Made by a program: the position numbers and the translations under genes
The notes under the pieces: model-generated
The model's input: only the letters and a program-made list of their open reading frames with translations
The model's database searches: none
What the model was told of the DNA's origin: nothing
Assembly (NCBI GenBank): GCA_965229695.1
Contig: OZ245921.1
Span: 3,286,001 to 3,350,000 of the forward strand
Source of the DNA: JANSYL01 sp965229695
GTDB taxonomy: Bacteria > Pseudomonadota > Alphaproteobacteria > Rhodobacterales > Rhodobacteraceae
Reading direction: 5' to 3'
Length of the DNA stretch: 64,000 nucleotides
Shown: positions 1 to 9,299 of the stretch, piece by piece
Layout of the letters: each line of letters opens with the position of its first letter
Position numbering within the stretch: the first letter of the stretch is position 1

Positions 1-834
1 TTCCCGCATCTAGATGTGCGGGGCAACTTAGCTTATGGACAACGGTTTGCGCCCAAGACCGCGCAGCCGCCATCCTTGTCCGAGACCGTTTCGCTTTTGG
101 GCATCGGCGATTTGCTCGACCGGCGTGTGGGCGATTTGTCGGGTGGAGAGACGCAGCGCGTGGCCATTGGACGGGCCTTGTTATCGGCCCCGCGTCTGTT
201 GCTGCTGGATGAGCCCCTGGCCGCGCTCGACGCTGCGCGCAAGGCCGAGATTTTGCCTTATCTCGAACGGCTACGCGACCTTAGCGCGATGCCGATCCTT
301 TATGTCTCGCACCAGATTTCCGAGATTGCGCGGATTGCCACGGATGTGGTCGCGCTGGATCGCGGTCGCGTGCTGACCGCAGGCTCGGTGACCGAGGTTT
401 TATCGGACCCCGATTTGATCCTGGCCACCGGCGTGCGCGACGCGGGGGCTGTGATCGCGGCCACGGTCGTCGCCCATCACCCCGATGGATTGTCCGAGGT
501 GGCGGGGGCGGGCGGTACGCTTTGGTTGCCATCGGTCGCCGCCGCGCCGGGCACCCGGCTGCGGCTTCGGATCGAAGCGCAGGATGTGATGCTGTCACGC
601 GACCGGCCCAAGGATATCTCGGCGCTCAATATCCTGCCCGTCACTGCGATTGGCCTGCGCGAAGGCGTGGGGCCAGGGGCCATGGTGCAGTTGCAGGCGG
701 GTGATGCGCGCCTGCTGTCCCGCATCACCGCGCGCTCGGCCAAAGCTTTGCAGATTGCGCCAGGTTGGCGCGGGTTTGCCGTCATCAAATCCGTGGCGGT
801 CGCGGCGGGAGATGTCGGTATCCTGACGCCATAA
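1..834 (+). CDS. modC: Molybdate ABC transporter ATP-binding protein ModC (5' end missing)
   Basis: The reading frame is open from base 1, so the N-terminus with the Walker A loop lies off the left edge; the first residues in frame read FPHLDVRGNL, as in the Q-loop region of ModC. The ABC signature LSGGETQRVAIGRALL and the Walker B stretch LLLLDEPLAALD follow, then the switch-region SHQ. The last ~130 residues resemble a molybdate-binding TOBE domain (…VMLSRDRPKDISALNILP…), which distinguishes ModC from generic ABC ATPases. It powers molybdate import with ModA and ModB, presumably encoded to the left. A hairpin with a T-run follows immediately, so it ends its operon. The GTG at base 16 is an internal codon, not the start. 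Confidence 0.9.
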   Translation, partial: FPHLDVRGNLAYGQRFAPKTAQPPSLSETVSLLGIGDLLDRRVGDLSGGETQRVAIGRALLSAPRLLLLDEPLAALDAARKAEILPYLERLRDLSAMPILYVSHQISEIARIATDVVALDRGRVLTAGSVTEVLSDPDLILATGVRDAGAVIAATVVAHHPDGLSEVAGAGGTLWLPSVAAAPGTRLRLRIEAQDVMLSRDRPKDISALNILPVTAIGLREGVGPGAMVQLQAGDARLLSRITARSAKALQIAPGWRGFAVIKSVAVAAGDVGILTP

Positions 835-838
835 GAAA

Positions 839-867
839 ACCGCGCCCGGTTGGGGCGCGGTCTTTTT
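839..867 (+). terminator. Rho-independent terminator of the mod operon
   Basis: A 9-bp stem (accgcgccc / ggggcgcggt with a short loop) is followed by five T residues, five bases after the modC stop codon. Confidence 0.85.
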
Positions 868-891
868 CGCTTTTGCCGATGATGGCTGCGC

Positions 892-2982
892 TTACTCAGC
901 CGCGTGCACCTTGATCACCGGTTCCATGCGCTCAAGGATCGCCTCGGTCAGGTGGCATTTGACCTGATGCCCGTCTTTCAGCGTTTTCATCGGCGGCACC
1001 TCGGATTCGCACAAGTTCCCGGCCACTTCCGATTTCCAACGGCAGCGCGTCTGGAACGGGCAGCCTGGCGGCGGGCTCATGGCCGAGGGGATATCACCCT
1101 CCAACACGATATGCTGTTTTTCGATGCTGGTATCAGCGATGGGAACAGCTGACAGCAGCGCCTCGGTATAGGGGTGGTAGGGCGGTGAGAAGACCTGTTC
1201 GGTGTCGCCAATTTCGACCACATGGCCCAGATACATCACCATCACCCGGTCGCTCAGATAGCGCACAATCGACAGATCGTGCGAGATGAAGAGCAGGGTG
1301 GTTTTTTCTTCCCGCTGAATTTCCATCAGCAGATCGGTGACCGCCGCCTGAACCGACACATCCAAGGCCGAAACCGGTTCGTCAGCCACCACGATCCGTG
1401 CGCCACCTGCGAACGCGCGGGCAATGCCCACACGCTGCTTCTGGCCACCTGACAATTGCCGTGGCATCCGGTCGGCAAAGGCGCGGGGCAGCTTCACCAG
1501 ATCCAGCAATTCCAGCATACGCTGTTTGCGTGCCTCATCGTTTTCGCCAATGCCAAAGACCTCCAGCGCGCGGATGATCTGACGGCCCACGGTCATGGAG
1601 GGGTTGAGCGTATCAAACGGGTTCTGGAACACCATCTGGATCGACGAGACCGTGGCGGTTTCGCGTTCTTCGATTGGGATACCTTCGATGGCGGAGTTAT
1701 CCAGGAAGACATGACCGTCGGTCGCGGTCTCAAGCCCCATCAACACTTTGGCCAAGGTGGATTTGCCACAGCCGGATTCGCCAACGATGGCCAGGGTTTC
1801 GGATTCGCGCGCCTCGAAGCTCAGCGTTTCATTGGCTTTCACCACTTTGGTGTCGCCGCCGCCGAACATCGAATTGGCCGCAACCTCGTAGTATTTCTTG
1901 AGGTTGTCGATGCGTAGAACCACGTCGCCCACTTCGGCCTTTTCTGTGCTGTCACCCACATCAATCGGCGCGTTCCAATCGATTTCTTCGTAGCGCAGAC
2001 AGCGCGTGGCGTGGCGATCATCGCCCGGCACATCGAACATCGGAATGTCCTGCGCGTTGCAGCGGCCCGACTGGTAATAGTCGCAGCGCGGCCCAAAGTT
2101 ACAGCCCGAAGGGCGTTCATGGGGCAGGGGGAAGTTGCCGGGGATCGCCACCAGCGGGCGTTCGTTCTTATCCGCGCCGGGCAGCGGGATCGACCGGAAC
2201 AGCGCCTGGGTATAGGGGTGCTGCATCTTGTCGAACACATCTTCGATGGACCCGGTTTCCACCGCCTCGCCCGAATACATCACACAAAGCCGGTCGCAGG
2301 TTTCCAAGACCAGGCCCAGGTTGTGACTGATGAACAGCATCGAGGTGCCGTATTTCTTGCCCAGATCTTTGACCAGATCGACCACCGCAGCCTCGACCGT
2401 CACGTCAAGCGCGGTTGTGGGTTCGTCCAGGATCAAAAGCGAGGGTTTCGACATCAGGGCCATGGCGATGACGATGCGCTGCTGCTGACCGCCCGAAAGC
2501 TGGTGCGGGAAGCTTTCCAGCATCCGTTTCGGATCAGGCAGGCGCACATCGGTGACAACCTCAAGCGCGCGCTGATAGGCTTCGTCGGCCGAAACGCCTT
2601 CGTGGATCATCGGCACTTCCATCAGCTGTTTGCCGATTTTCATTGCCGGGTTCAGTGAGGCCATGGGCTCCTGATAGATCATCGCGATTTCCGAGCCGCG
2701 CAGGTCGCGCAGCTCTTCATCGGACATCGCGTTTAGGTCGCGGCCTTTGAATTTGATCGAGCCGCCGACAATGCGCCCGTTCACGCCCAAATCCTGCATC
2801 ACGCCCAAGGCGACCGTGGATTTACCGCATCCCGATTCCCCGACAAGGCCCATGGCCTCGCCTGGCATTACGGTGCAGGAAAAATCCATCACGGCGGGGA
2901 TTTCGCGCAAGCGGGTGAAGAAAGAGATGGAGAGGTTCTCGATTTCAAGGATCGGACCATCATAGGATTCGCGTTCAGCCAT
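892..2982 (-). CDS. Fused dipeptide/oligopeptide ABC transporter ATP-binding protein (DppD-DppF type)
   Basis: 696 residues containing two complete ABC domains. The first has Walker A GESGCGKST (~residue 50), signature LSGGQQQR and Walker B LLILDEPTTALD; the second has GESGCGKST (~400), LSGGQKQR and IVVADEPVSALD. Each half carries the C-terminal oligopeptide/dipeptide-transporter region with a Cys-containing segment (CNFGPRCDYY; CPFQTRCRWK), typical of the OppD/DppD and OppF/DppF families, where it binds an iron-sulfur cluster in some members. The fusion replaces the usual two separate ATPases. GGGAGA lies just before the ATG. It is the last gene of the minus-strand transporter operon and energises the two permeases encoded upstream of it. 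Substrate cannot be read from the sequence; peptides or another oligomer are likely. Confidence 0.9.
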   Translation of the reverse strand: MAERESYDGPILEIENLSISFFTRLREIPAVMDFSCTVMPGEAMGLVGESGCGKSTVALGVMQDLGVNGRIVGGSIKFKGRDLNAMSDEELRDLRGSEIAMIYQEPMASLNPAMKIGKQLMEVPMIHEGVSADEAYQRALEVVTDVRLPDPKRMLESFPHQLSGGQQQRIVIAMALMSKPSLLILDEPTTALDVTVEAAVVDLVKDLGKKYGTSMLFISHNLGLVLETCDRLCVMYSGEAVETGSIEDVFDKMQHPYTQALFRSIPLPGADKNERPLVAIPGNFPLPHERPSGCNFGPRCDYYQSGRCNAQDIPMFDVPGDDRHATRCLRYEEIDWNAPIDVGDSTEKAEVGDVVLRIDNLKKYYEVAANSMFGGGDTKVVKANETLSFEARESETLAIVGESGCGKSTLAKVLMGLETATDGHVFLDNSAIEGIPIEERETATVSSIQMVFQNPFDTLNPSMTVGRQIIRALEVFGIGENDEARKQRMLELLDLVKLPRAFADRMPRQLSGGQKQRVGIARAFAGGARIVVADEPVSALDVSVQAAVTDLLMEIQREEKTTLLFISHDLSIVRYLSDRVMVMYLGHVVEIGDTEQVFSPPYHPYTEALLSAVPIADTSIEKQHIVLEGDIPSAMSPPPGCPFQTRCRWKSEVAGNLCESEVPPMKTLKDGHQVKCHLTEAILERMEPVIKVHAAE

Positions 2983-3017
2983 CGTTTATCTCCCTTAGGG
3001 GCCGGTTGGCCTTTGTT

Positions 3018-3500
3018 CTAATCTTGTGTCCAGCCGCAGGGCGGCAGGTATAGTGTTTGCGCCTCGGCGATGCGGGCGGCCTCAAGCAGATCGGGTTCAA
3101 AGTTCAATCCGCAGACCAGTTCGCTTTCCGAGGTAAGGGGCATCACGCTGATCTCAGGCCCGATCCCGTAGGAGGCTGCCTGGGCCAGGCGGTGTTCGAT
3201 CCCGACAAGTGCTGTGCCGATCATGGCGTTGACCTGCGCCTGCGGTGGGCATTCCAGCCCTTCCGCTGCAATCCGCAGATACATGCGCCCGTTTTGATCG
3301 GCGCTTTCGGCATCGCCCACCCAACTGGGCAGCGGGGCCTTGATGCGTTGCAAAAGCTCGGCACGGGTGAAATCCAAGGCTGCGCAATAGATCGCTGGCT
3401 GCCAAACCGGCTGCACCGGTTCTTGGGCGGCCAGGGGCAGCGGTGCTGACAGTGTCAGCAGTGCCGCGCCTGACCCCAGGATATTGCGCAGGTTGGGCAT
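3018..3500 (-). CDS. Small secreted protein inside the peptide transporter operon
   Basis: 160 residues. An N-terminal signal peptide ends near PLPLAAQEP, so the mature protein of ~135 residues is periplasmic. It has four Cys in the mature part (IYCAALD, GLECPP, LVCGLN, PPCGW), enough for two disulfides, and no motif I recognise. The ATG overlaps the stop of the upstream permease as TGATG, with AAGG five bases before it, so the two are translationally coupled; a TTG one codon earlier is less likely. Its position between the second permease and the ATPase suggests a transporter-linked role, but that is inference from context only. Confidence 0.75.
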   Translation of the reverse strand: MPNLRNILGSGAALLTLSAPLPLAAQEPVQPVWQPAIYCAALDFTRAELLQRIKAPLPSWVGDAESADQNGRMYLRIAAEGLECPPQAQVNAMIGTALVGIEHRLAQAASYGIGPEISVMPLTSESELVCGLNFEPDLLEAARIAEAQTLYLPPCGWTQD

Positions 3501-4963
3501 CAATCCTTCAGGCTTTCTTCACGCAGGCCGTCGGCCAGCAAGTTCAGCCCAAGAACCAAGCTCATCAGCGCTAGCGCCGGTGGCAGGGCCGGATGCGGAT
3601 AGATCGTCAGAAGGCGCCGGCCTTCGTTGATCGTTGATCCCCAATCCGGGCTTTCCGGGCTGACGCCCAGGCCGAAGAAGCCCAAGGTTCCCAAAAGGAT
3701 GGTCGTGTAGCCGATGCGCAGGCAGAAATCGACGATCAGCGGCCCACGTGCGTTGGGCAGAATCTCCCACAGCATGATGTACCAGGGGCCTTCCCCGCGG
3801 GTCTGACCGGCGGCTACGTAATCACGGGTTTTGATGTCCAAGACGATCCCACGAACGATGCGGAACACCGTGGGGGAGTTCACGAAGACCACCGACACAA
3901 ACACGATCAACAGGTTGCCCGCGATGTCGAACAGATCCAGTGCCTCGGGCCAGATACGGAACATGTAAGGCAGATCGGGATCATCCGCGTTGGAGATCAG
4001 CGAGAAATAGGCCAATCCGCCAACCACCAGCGTGATCGCCAACAGCACGTTCCGTTTTGTTGGCTGTGTGTGATAGCGCGAGTTGAACAAGACCACGAAG
4101 AACATCACCGGGAAGATGAATAAGATCATCGACATATATTGCGGCACGCCCGCCGCGACGATTTCCGGGGTCACCAGCAAGAAGAACAGCAGGATGACGG
4201 GGAACGCCAGCGCCAGGTTGGCAATAAAGGTGATGATGGTATCCAGCCGCCCGCCAAAATAGCCCGCAGGCAGGCCAAGCGTGACGCCGACCATAAAGGC
4301 GAAGAGCGTCGCGGCAGGGGTGATTTTCAACACTTCTTGCGCGCCATAGATCATCCGGCTGAACACATCGCGGCCCAGATTGTCCCCGCCCAGCAGGTAA
4401 TAGGGGTAAGCGCCTTCTTCCGGGCTGGGCAGCGGCGTGCCTGGCACATCGTTCCGCAGCTGCGAGATCACGTCGATTGGCCCGTGCGTGGCCACCATGC
4501 CGGCAAAGACCGAGGCAAAGATCCAGAACATCACCAGACCAAAGCCAACCATGCCGATGGGGCTGTCGAACAGCTTGCCGTAAAGCCCAAGCTTGCGTTT
4601 GAAGCTGATCGACAGGGCAAAGACGACAATCAGCGCGATCCAAACCGGCGTCAGCCGCGCCGCCATGGCGCCGATGATGCCTTTGGTCTCCGGATCGGGC
4701 ATCAAAATGCCGCCCACGATATAGCCGACGCAGCACAGCACGAACAAAAGCGCCGCGTATTTCATCACCATCAACGCATAATCCACCGGCGTGCGGTCGA
4801 TTGTCAGCGTGTGATCGGCGTTGATCTGCACCTCACCGGCGCGCATGCCGATGATGGTCAGGATGAAGTTGATCACAAAGCCTGCCGCGAAGGCGACAAC
4901 CGCAACCAACATGATGGGGTTCAAGAGGGGTCCGAGAGAGCCGGACCAGGTCAAAGGTTCCAT
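3500..4963 (-). CDS. Peptide ABC transporter permease, DppC type, unusually long
   Basis: 487 residues, against about 300 for typical DppC. The C-terminal half holds the binding-protein-dependent permease domain, including the DppC-like segment LLGGDNLGRDVFSRMIYGAQ (~190-210) and the EAA-type loop region (TRDYVAAGQTRGEGPWYIM). Extra parts are an N-terminal block with about three membrane segments (residues ~15-130) and a hydrophobic insertion of ~100 residues (~265-365) within the permease domain. I start at the ATG of MEPLTW because AAGGAG sits nine bases before it; a TTG two codons earlier is possible. It partners the DppB-type permease encoded just upstream. Confidence 0.88.
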   Translation of the reverse strand: MEPLTWSGSLGPLLNPIMLVAVVAFAAGFVINFILTIIGMRAGEVQINADHTLTIDRTPVDYALMVMKYAALLFVLCCVGYIVGGILMPDPETKGIIGAMAARLTPVWIALIVVFALSISFKRKLGLYGKLFDSPIGMVGFGLVMFWIFASVFAGMVATHGPIDVISQLRNDVPGTPLPSPEEGAYPYYLLGGDNLGRDVFSRMIYGAQEVLKITPAATLFAFMVGVTLGLPAGYFGGRLDTIITFIANLALAFPVILLFFLLVTPEIVAAGVPQYMSMILFIFPVMFFVVLFNSRYHTQPTKRNVLLAITLVVGGLAYFSLISNADDPDLPYMFRIWPEALDLFDIAGNLLIVFVSVVFVNSPTVFRIVRGIVLDIKTRDYVAAGQTRGEGPWYIMLWEILPNARGPLIVDFCLRIGYTTILLGTLGFFGLGVSPESPDWGSTINEGRRLLTIYPHPALPPALALMSLVLGLNLLADGLREESLKD

Positions 4964-4976
4964 GTCCAAGAGCTCC

Positions 4977-6065
4977 TTACGAAATGCGGATACGCGGGTT
5001 CAGGAAGACATAGCCGATATCCGAGATCAGCTGGGTCACCAGAACCACGAAGACGGCGACGATCGAACAGGCAAGAAGCAGTTCGATATCGTTGTTAGAG
5101 GCGGCTTGCACCAAGGTCCAACCGAAGCCGTTGTAGTTAAAGAGCGTCTCGACGATCACCACACCTGTCAGAAGCCAGGGGAACTGCAGCATGATCACCG
5201 TAAACGGCGCGATCAGCGCGTTCCGTAGTGCGTGTTTCAACACGATATTGCGGAAGCTCACGCCCTTGAGCCGCGCGGTGCGGATATATTGGGCGGTCAT
5301 CACCTCGGCCATCGAAGCGCGTGTCATCCGGGCGATATAACCCATGCCGTAAAGCGCAATGGTCATCACCGGAAGGGTGAAGTTCCAGAAATTCACACCG
5401 TCTTCCATGGCCGACCGGGCCGAGCCCAGGAACAGCGTGCGCCCTTCGATCCATCCGTTTTCGGCAAGCCAGGGGGAAATGCCAGCGGTGGAGGAGGCCA
5501 GAAGCACGATGAAAATCACGCCCGAGACGTATTCAGGGGTGGCGGTGGAGCCGATGGCAAAGGTCGAAAGACTTCGGTCAAGTCGTGACCCTTCGCGCAT
5601 CCCCGCCAAAACACCGACCAAAAGCGCTGCGGGAACCATAACGCCAAAGGCCCAACCCATCAGGATCAGGGTTAGAACCAGGCGGCCACCGATGATGTTC
5701 GAGACCTCGTCGTCTGAAACTGTCGAAAAGCCCAAATCGCCTTGCAGCAGGCCGCAATAGGTGGGCGCGTCGGCCGGGTCCATGCCCGGATCGATACAGC
5801 GACCGGTGATTGTCCCGTCATCATCCTCGCGCGTCCAGCCGGGTACGACCCCCAACCATTCGCCGTAGCGCATGATCATCGGACCGCCATAGCCGTTGCG
5901 GTCGATCCACGAGACCACCTCGGCATCGGTCATACGGGCGTTGCCCTGGGTTTTGGCGAGTTTTTCCAGGTTTGGAAAAAGGTTCGTGAGAAAGAACACC
6001 ACGAATGTGAGGCATAGAGCCGTCAAAACCATCACGCCAAAACGGCGCAGGATGAAAAGTCCCAT
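4977..6065 (-). CDS. Peptide ABC transporter permease, DppB type
   Basis: 362 residues with about six membrane helices. The N-terminus MGLFILRRFGVMVLTALCLTF is the usual DppB/OppB start and the loop QGDLGFS and EAA motif region (SMAEVMTAQYIRTARLKGV) are recognisable. The periplasmic segment between helices 1 and 2 (~residues 35-110) is somewhat long. AGGGGA precedes the ATG. It lies 13 bases upstream of the DppC-type gene and follows the substrate-binding protein gene in the same operon. Confidence 0.9.
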   Translation of the reverse strand: MGLFILRRFGVMVLTALCLTFVVFFLTNLFPNLEKLAKTQGNARMTDAEVVSWIDRNGYGGPMIMRYGEWLGVVPGWTREDDDGTITGRCIDPGMDPADAPTYCGLLQGDLGFSTVSDDEVSNIIGGRLVLTLILMGWAFGVMVPAALLVGVLAGMREGSRLDRSLSTFAIGSTATPEYVSGVIFIVLLASSTAGISPWLAENGWIEGRTLFLGSARSAMEDGVNFWNFTLPVMTIALYGMGYIARMTRASMAEVMTAQYIRTARLKGVSFRNIVLKHALRNALIAPFTVIMLQFPWLLTGVVIVETLFNYNGFGWTLVQAASNNDIELLLACSIVAVFVVLVTQLISDIGYVFLNPRIRIS

Positions 6066-6175
6066 TTTGTCCCCTGTCGGTTGCTGGCCAGATCGGCTGG
6101 CATGTGTCCGAACCGCCCCATTTCTTTTGCGATGGGTTCAACATTCGAACCGGCGCGGCCGCGCCAAGTTAGAAA

Positions 6176-6204
6176 CGCCCGAGCCTCGGTCTGAGGCTCG
6201 GGCG
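6176..6204 (-). terminator. Strong hairpin between binding protein and permease genes
   Basis: A perfect 12-bp stem (cgcccgagcctc / gaggctcgggcg, 5-base loop) lies just after the binding-protein stop codon, followed on the minus strand by TTTCT. Hairpins in this place usually act as partial terminators or mRNA stabilisers that keep binding-protein levels above permease levels; the weak T-run fits leaky termination. Confidence 0.6.
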
Positions 6205-6212
6205 CGAGAGGT

Positions 6213-7853
6213 TTAGGCGACGCCCAGGTAGTGGACGTTAATCTCGAACTTCGGATGCATACCCGCGTTCACAATGCCCGGCTTGTAGTGCCGGAAGAGC
6301 GAGCGCCAGTAGGGCTGAAGCGTCACGCCTTCGTCCTGCATGATCTGCTGAAGCTGTGCCATGATCTCGCGGCGGGCGTCGGCATCTTGGATGCCGTTGG
6401 CCTGGTCGAGCAGGGCGTCGAATTCGGCATTCGCAAAGCCGGATTCGTTCCACGGCACGCCCGAGCGATAGGCGAGGTTCAGGATCTGAACGCCAAGCTC
6501 GCGGTGGTTCCAGTTCGTGGAGCTGAACGGGTAGGAGGTCCAGTCGTTCCAGAAGGTCGAACCGGGGATCACGACGCGTTCCACAGTGAAGCCTGCGTCG
6601 CGCAGCTGCGCGGCAACGGCATCGGTGGTGTTGCGGCGATAGTCATCGTCGATCGAGCTGATTTCGAAGACATGATCGGTGGCGCCGGCCTCTTCCAGCA
6701 GCGCATAGGCTGCGTCTTTGTCCACGGTCGGCGCGGGCAGTTCCGCGTATTCCGGGTGGATCGGGCAGACATGGTGGTTTTCAGCCAAGACACCCTGACC
6801 GTTGATGCCCAGATCCAGGCAGACCTGCGGATCGACCGCCATGTTGATGGCGCGACGCACGCGAACATCATCATAAGGCGCGTTGTTCTGGTTCGGGCGG
6901 ATCACCACGGTGGCTGCGGTGGTCACTTCGGATTGTTCCCAACCAACGGCGGCAAACAGATCCACAAATTCGCCGACCGTTTCATAGGTCATGTCGAATT
7001 CATCCGCCTCAGCGGCGGCGAACCAGGCAGCCGGGTCTTGGCCAAGGTCGATAAAGATCACCTCGTCCAGATAGGCTTCGCCCCAGTACTCGTGATCGGG
7101 GTTGCGCTCCAGACGGGCCGACACGCCGACCTCATAGTCGGTGACGCGATAGGCGCCGGTGCCCACGCCGTGATCCAGCGGGTTGGTGCCGATCAGGTCG
7201 CGGTGCTGAATGGCCGAGGGGTAATCGGCGATGCCAGGCACCAGGGTGATGTCCGGGGCAGGGTAGTTGACCTGCACGGTGTAGTCATCAACCACGACCA
7301 CGCCGCCTTCGCGGGCAACGCCGGTGTCAGAATCGACCAGACCACCCATGCGGGTTGCCATGGAGTTACCTTCCACCGTGCTGTCGCACCAACCGATGAT
7401 GTTGGCGGCCACGTCTTCGGCGGTGAAATCATCACCGTTGTTCCACTTCACGCCCTGGCGCAGACGCAGGGTGTATTGGGTCGCATCTTCGTTGGCTTCC
7501 CAGGAATCGAGCAAAACGCCGCCGAACGAGCCATCGGGGTTATATTCGATCAGATATTCCAAGAACCCGCGGCTGACATTGGCCATTTGCGACCAGTCAT
7601 AGGTGCGCGGGTCTTTCAGCGCGCGCACTTCCATCTGGATGCGCAGGCTGCCGCCCATCGGGGGCGTTTCGCGGTGGCCCATGGCGCTGGCCGGGCTCAC
7701 CCCGATGAGCGAGTACGCAGCCGCCGCCGACAGGCCAAGCGCCGTCGAGCGGACCATGAATTCACGGCGGCTCAGTTTGCCGTCCTTGAATTCCTGTGCG
7801 TACATTTCGGCGACCGGATGGCTCGCCAAATGCTTGCTGGTGTGGATTGTCAT
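6213..7853 (-). CDS. Peptide ABC transporter substrate-binding protein (Tat-exported)
   Basis: 546 residues, family 5 extracellular solute-binding protein (DppA/OppA type). A long leader carries a twin-arginine motif (SRREFMVRSTALG, ~residue 28) followed by a hydrophobic stretch ending in SPASA, so Tat export is likely. The conserved family-5 block LRLRQGVKWNNGDDFTAEDV is at ~residues 130-150. GGGAGA precedes the ATG. It is the first gene of the operon, as usual for such systems. The ligand is not predictable from sequence alone. Confidence 0.9.
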   Translation of the reverse strand: MTIHTSKHLASHPVAEMYAQEFKDGKLSRREFMVRSTALGLSAAAAYSLIGVSPASAMGHRETPPMGGSLRIQMEVRALKDPRTYDWSQMANVSRGFLEYLIEYNPDGSFGGVLLDSWEANEDATQYTLRLRQGVKWNNGDDFTAEDVAANIIGWCDSTVEGNSMATRMGGLVDSDTGVAREGGVVVVDDYTVQVNYPAPDITLVPGIADYPSAIQHRDLIGTNPLDHGVGTGAYRVTDYEVGVSARLERNPDHEYWGEAYLDEVIFIDLGQDPAAWFAAAEADEFDMTYETVGEFVDLFAAVGWEQSEVTTAATVVIRPNQNNAPYDDVRVRRAINMAVDPQVCLDLGINGQGVLAENHHVCPIHPEYAELPAPTVDKDAAYALLEEAGATDHVFEISSIDDDYRRNTTDAVAAQLRDAGFTVERVVIPGSTFWNDWTSYPFSSTNWNHRELGVQILNLAYRSGVPWNESGFANAEFDALLDQANGIQDADARREIMAQLQQIMQDEGVTLQPYWRSLFRHYKPGIVNAGMHPKFEINVHYLGVA

Positions 7854-7956
7854 CTTTGTCTCCCTGTGACAATTTTTGTCTTTTCGTTAAACCGGCGCTC
7901 CTTGCGCGCGCTCGGCACACAACCTCTGGCGGCGGACCCCGCCCGGGCTGAGACGC

Positions 7957-7986
7957 ATTAGCGCCCAGTTACCGGCACCCCGTCAA
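7957..7986 (-). promoter_or_regulatory. Candidate sigma-70 promoter of the transporter operon
   Basis: On the minus strand TTGACG (-35) and GCTAAT (-10) are 18 bases apart, about 100 bases upstream of the binding-protein start. The rest of the 262-base gap between this gene and the AraC gene shows nothing else I can name. Confidence 0.35.
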
Positions 7987-8115
7987 CGACTAGTTGCGCC
8001 GAAGAATGGTTCAAATGCGACATCCTCTTTGAGGAAAAACGACATGGGCCGGAAAGGCAAGCTGATGTTTCACTTTTTTGCAGTTGCAGCAGAGTCGGTC
8101 AGGCCAAGGGCAAGG

Positions 8116-8922
8116 TCAGGCGCGCGAGGCGGGTGCGCGAAACGCCGATGGCGGTAAACCGGTGGCCTGCGAAAACGACCTTGTAAAATAGGCGGCTGAC
8201 GAAAATCCAAGCGTCTCGGCGATCTCGCGCGCGGGCATATCGGTTTCGAGCAAAAGCCGCCGCGCCTCATACATCACTCGTTCGGTCAAAAGCGCGTGTG
8301 CAGGTCGGCCTGAAGCCTCTTTGCAAACCCGGCTTAGATGGGTTGGGGTGACCTGCAACATCGCGGCGTAATCCGCGATGCCTTTGCCAGATCGAAACTG
8401 CGTCTCCATCAGGGTCGCAAACTCCTCGACCAAACGGTGGGATTTCTGGCGCCGAAGCGCGCCTTCTTGCCGGGTCAACTCGCGTTCCATCCAGGCCGAG
8501 ATCAGCAAACCATAGCCGCGCAGCGCCCGGTCCATCGCGGGCGCACGGGCGGCGATTTCACGTTCGACCTTTTCCAAATGGCTGGTCAGGCTGGCTTGGG
8601 CCTCGATCACCGAGATGCGCAGGTGAAACGGGCTTTCGGGCACGCCCAGATCGGCATCCGGTGGCAGGCACAGTTCCAACCCTTGGGTTTGCGCGGGCAG
8701 TTCGAGGGCCAGTTGACCTTGGGCCGGGATGAAAACAGCTGTGTTCGGACCATAGCCGCGCGTGATCCCATTAACCGTGATCCGGCCTTGCCCCCGCGTG
8801 ATCCAATAAAGCCTATGCAGCGGTTTGCCGTGCAAAAGCTCAATCCGCCAGGGTTCCTGCATCCGCAATTTGCCCAAAGACAGAACGGAATAGCCAAGCG
8901 GGGGCAGATTGTGCGTGAACAT
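8116..8922 (-). CDS. AraC-family transcriptional regulator
   Basis: 268 residues. The N-terminal ~150 residues look like a cupin-type sensor domain (…RIELLHGKPLHRLYWITRGQGRITVNG…). The C-terminal ~100 residues hold the two helix-turn-helix units of the family: GIADYAAMLQVTPTHLSRVCKEASG and the signature region ARRLLLETDMPAREIAETLGFSSAAYFTRSF. It is transcribed toward the peptide transporter operon in the same orientation; a regulatory link is possible but not shown. AraC proteins with this layout are usually activators of catabolic or uptake genes. Confidence 0.88.
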   Translation of the reverse strand: MFTHNLPPLGYSVLSLGKLRMQEPWRIELLHGKPLHRLYWITRGQGRITVNGITRGYGPNTAVFIPAQGQLALELPAQTQGLELCLPPDADLGVPESPFHLRISVIEAQASLTSHLEKVEREIAARAPAMDRALRGYGLLISAWMERELTRQEGALRRQKSHRLVEEFATLMETQFRSGKGIADYAAMLQVTPTHLSRVCKEASGRPAHALLTERVMYEARRLLLETDMPAREIAETLGFSSAAYFTRSFSQATGLPPSAFRAPASRA

Positions 8923-8975
8923 GCGGCCAAGCCTAAGCAGATGTGGGAAAAGTGCAAGCGCGGTGGGAAATCGGA

Positions 8976-9206
8976 TTACCCCTTGCGCGCGACCAAAAAC
9001 ACCGCGCCGGTTTCCGTCGTTTCGGTCGATAAAAGCACGTGGTCCTGTTCGGCGCAGAAATGCGGCACATCCACCTGCGCCATCGGGTCATCGGCTTCGA
9101 GCCGCGCAATCTGGCCGGGGGCCAGCCGCCCCAATTCTTTTCGCAGCCGCAACACCGGCAGCGGACAGCGCAGTCCGCGCGCGTCAATATCGATATCCCA
9201 ATCCAT
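8976..9206 (-). CDS. TusA/SirA-like sulfur carrier protein
   Basis: 76 residues with the family hallmark DARGLRCPLPVLRLRKEL near the N-terminus, containing the Cys-Pro-Leu-Pro motif whose Cys carries persulfide in TusA. I start at the ATG of MDWDID because upstream codons do not match the family; a longer form would run to 9263 and abut the divergent ccdA gene. Its neighbour CcdA moves reducing equivalents to the periplasm, so a sulfur or redox theme is plausible. Several TusA-fold paralogues exist, so the exact role (tRNA thiolation, sulfur transfer to molybdoenzymes, other) is open. Confidence 0.82.
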   Translation of the reverse strand: MDWDIDIDARGLRCPLPVLRLRKELGRLAPGQIARLEADDPMAQVDVPHFCAEQDHVLLSTETTETGAVFLVARKG

Positions 9207-9299
9207 GCTTTGGCCTAACGGCGATCTTTTCGCAGGTCCACGGGAATGTGAGCATCGACCCACGTGACCTTTGCATCCGATACCGATAAGGCATTGGGC

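Noticed and set aside
4139..5098. Plus-strand frame of 319 codons
   Set aside because: It lies antisense to the two permease genes and is rich in His, Arg and Asp without domain sense.
6231..7961. Long plus-strand frame of 576 codons
   Set aside because: It is antisense to the peptide-binding protein gene, shows Gly/His/Val-rich composition typical of the reverse frame of a GC-rich gene, and has no ribosome site.
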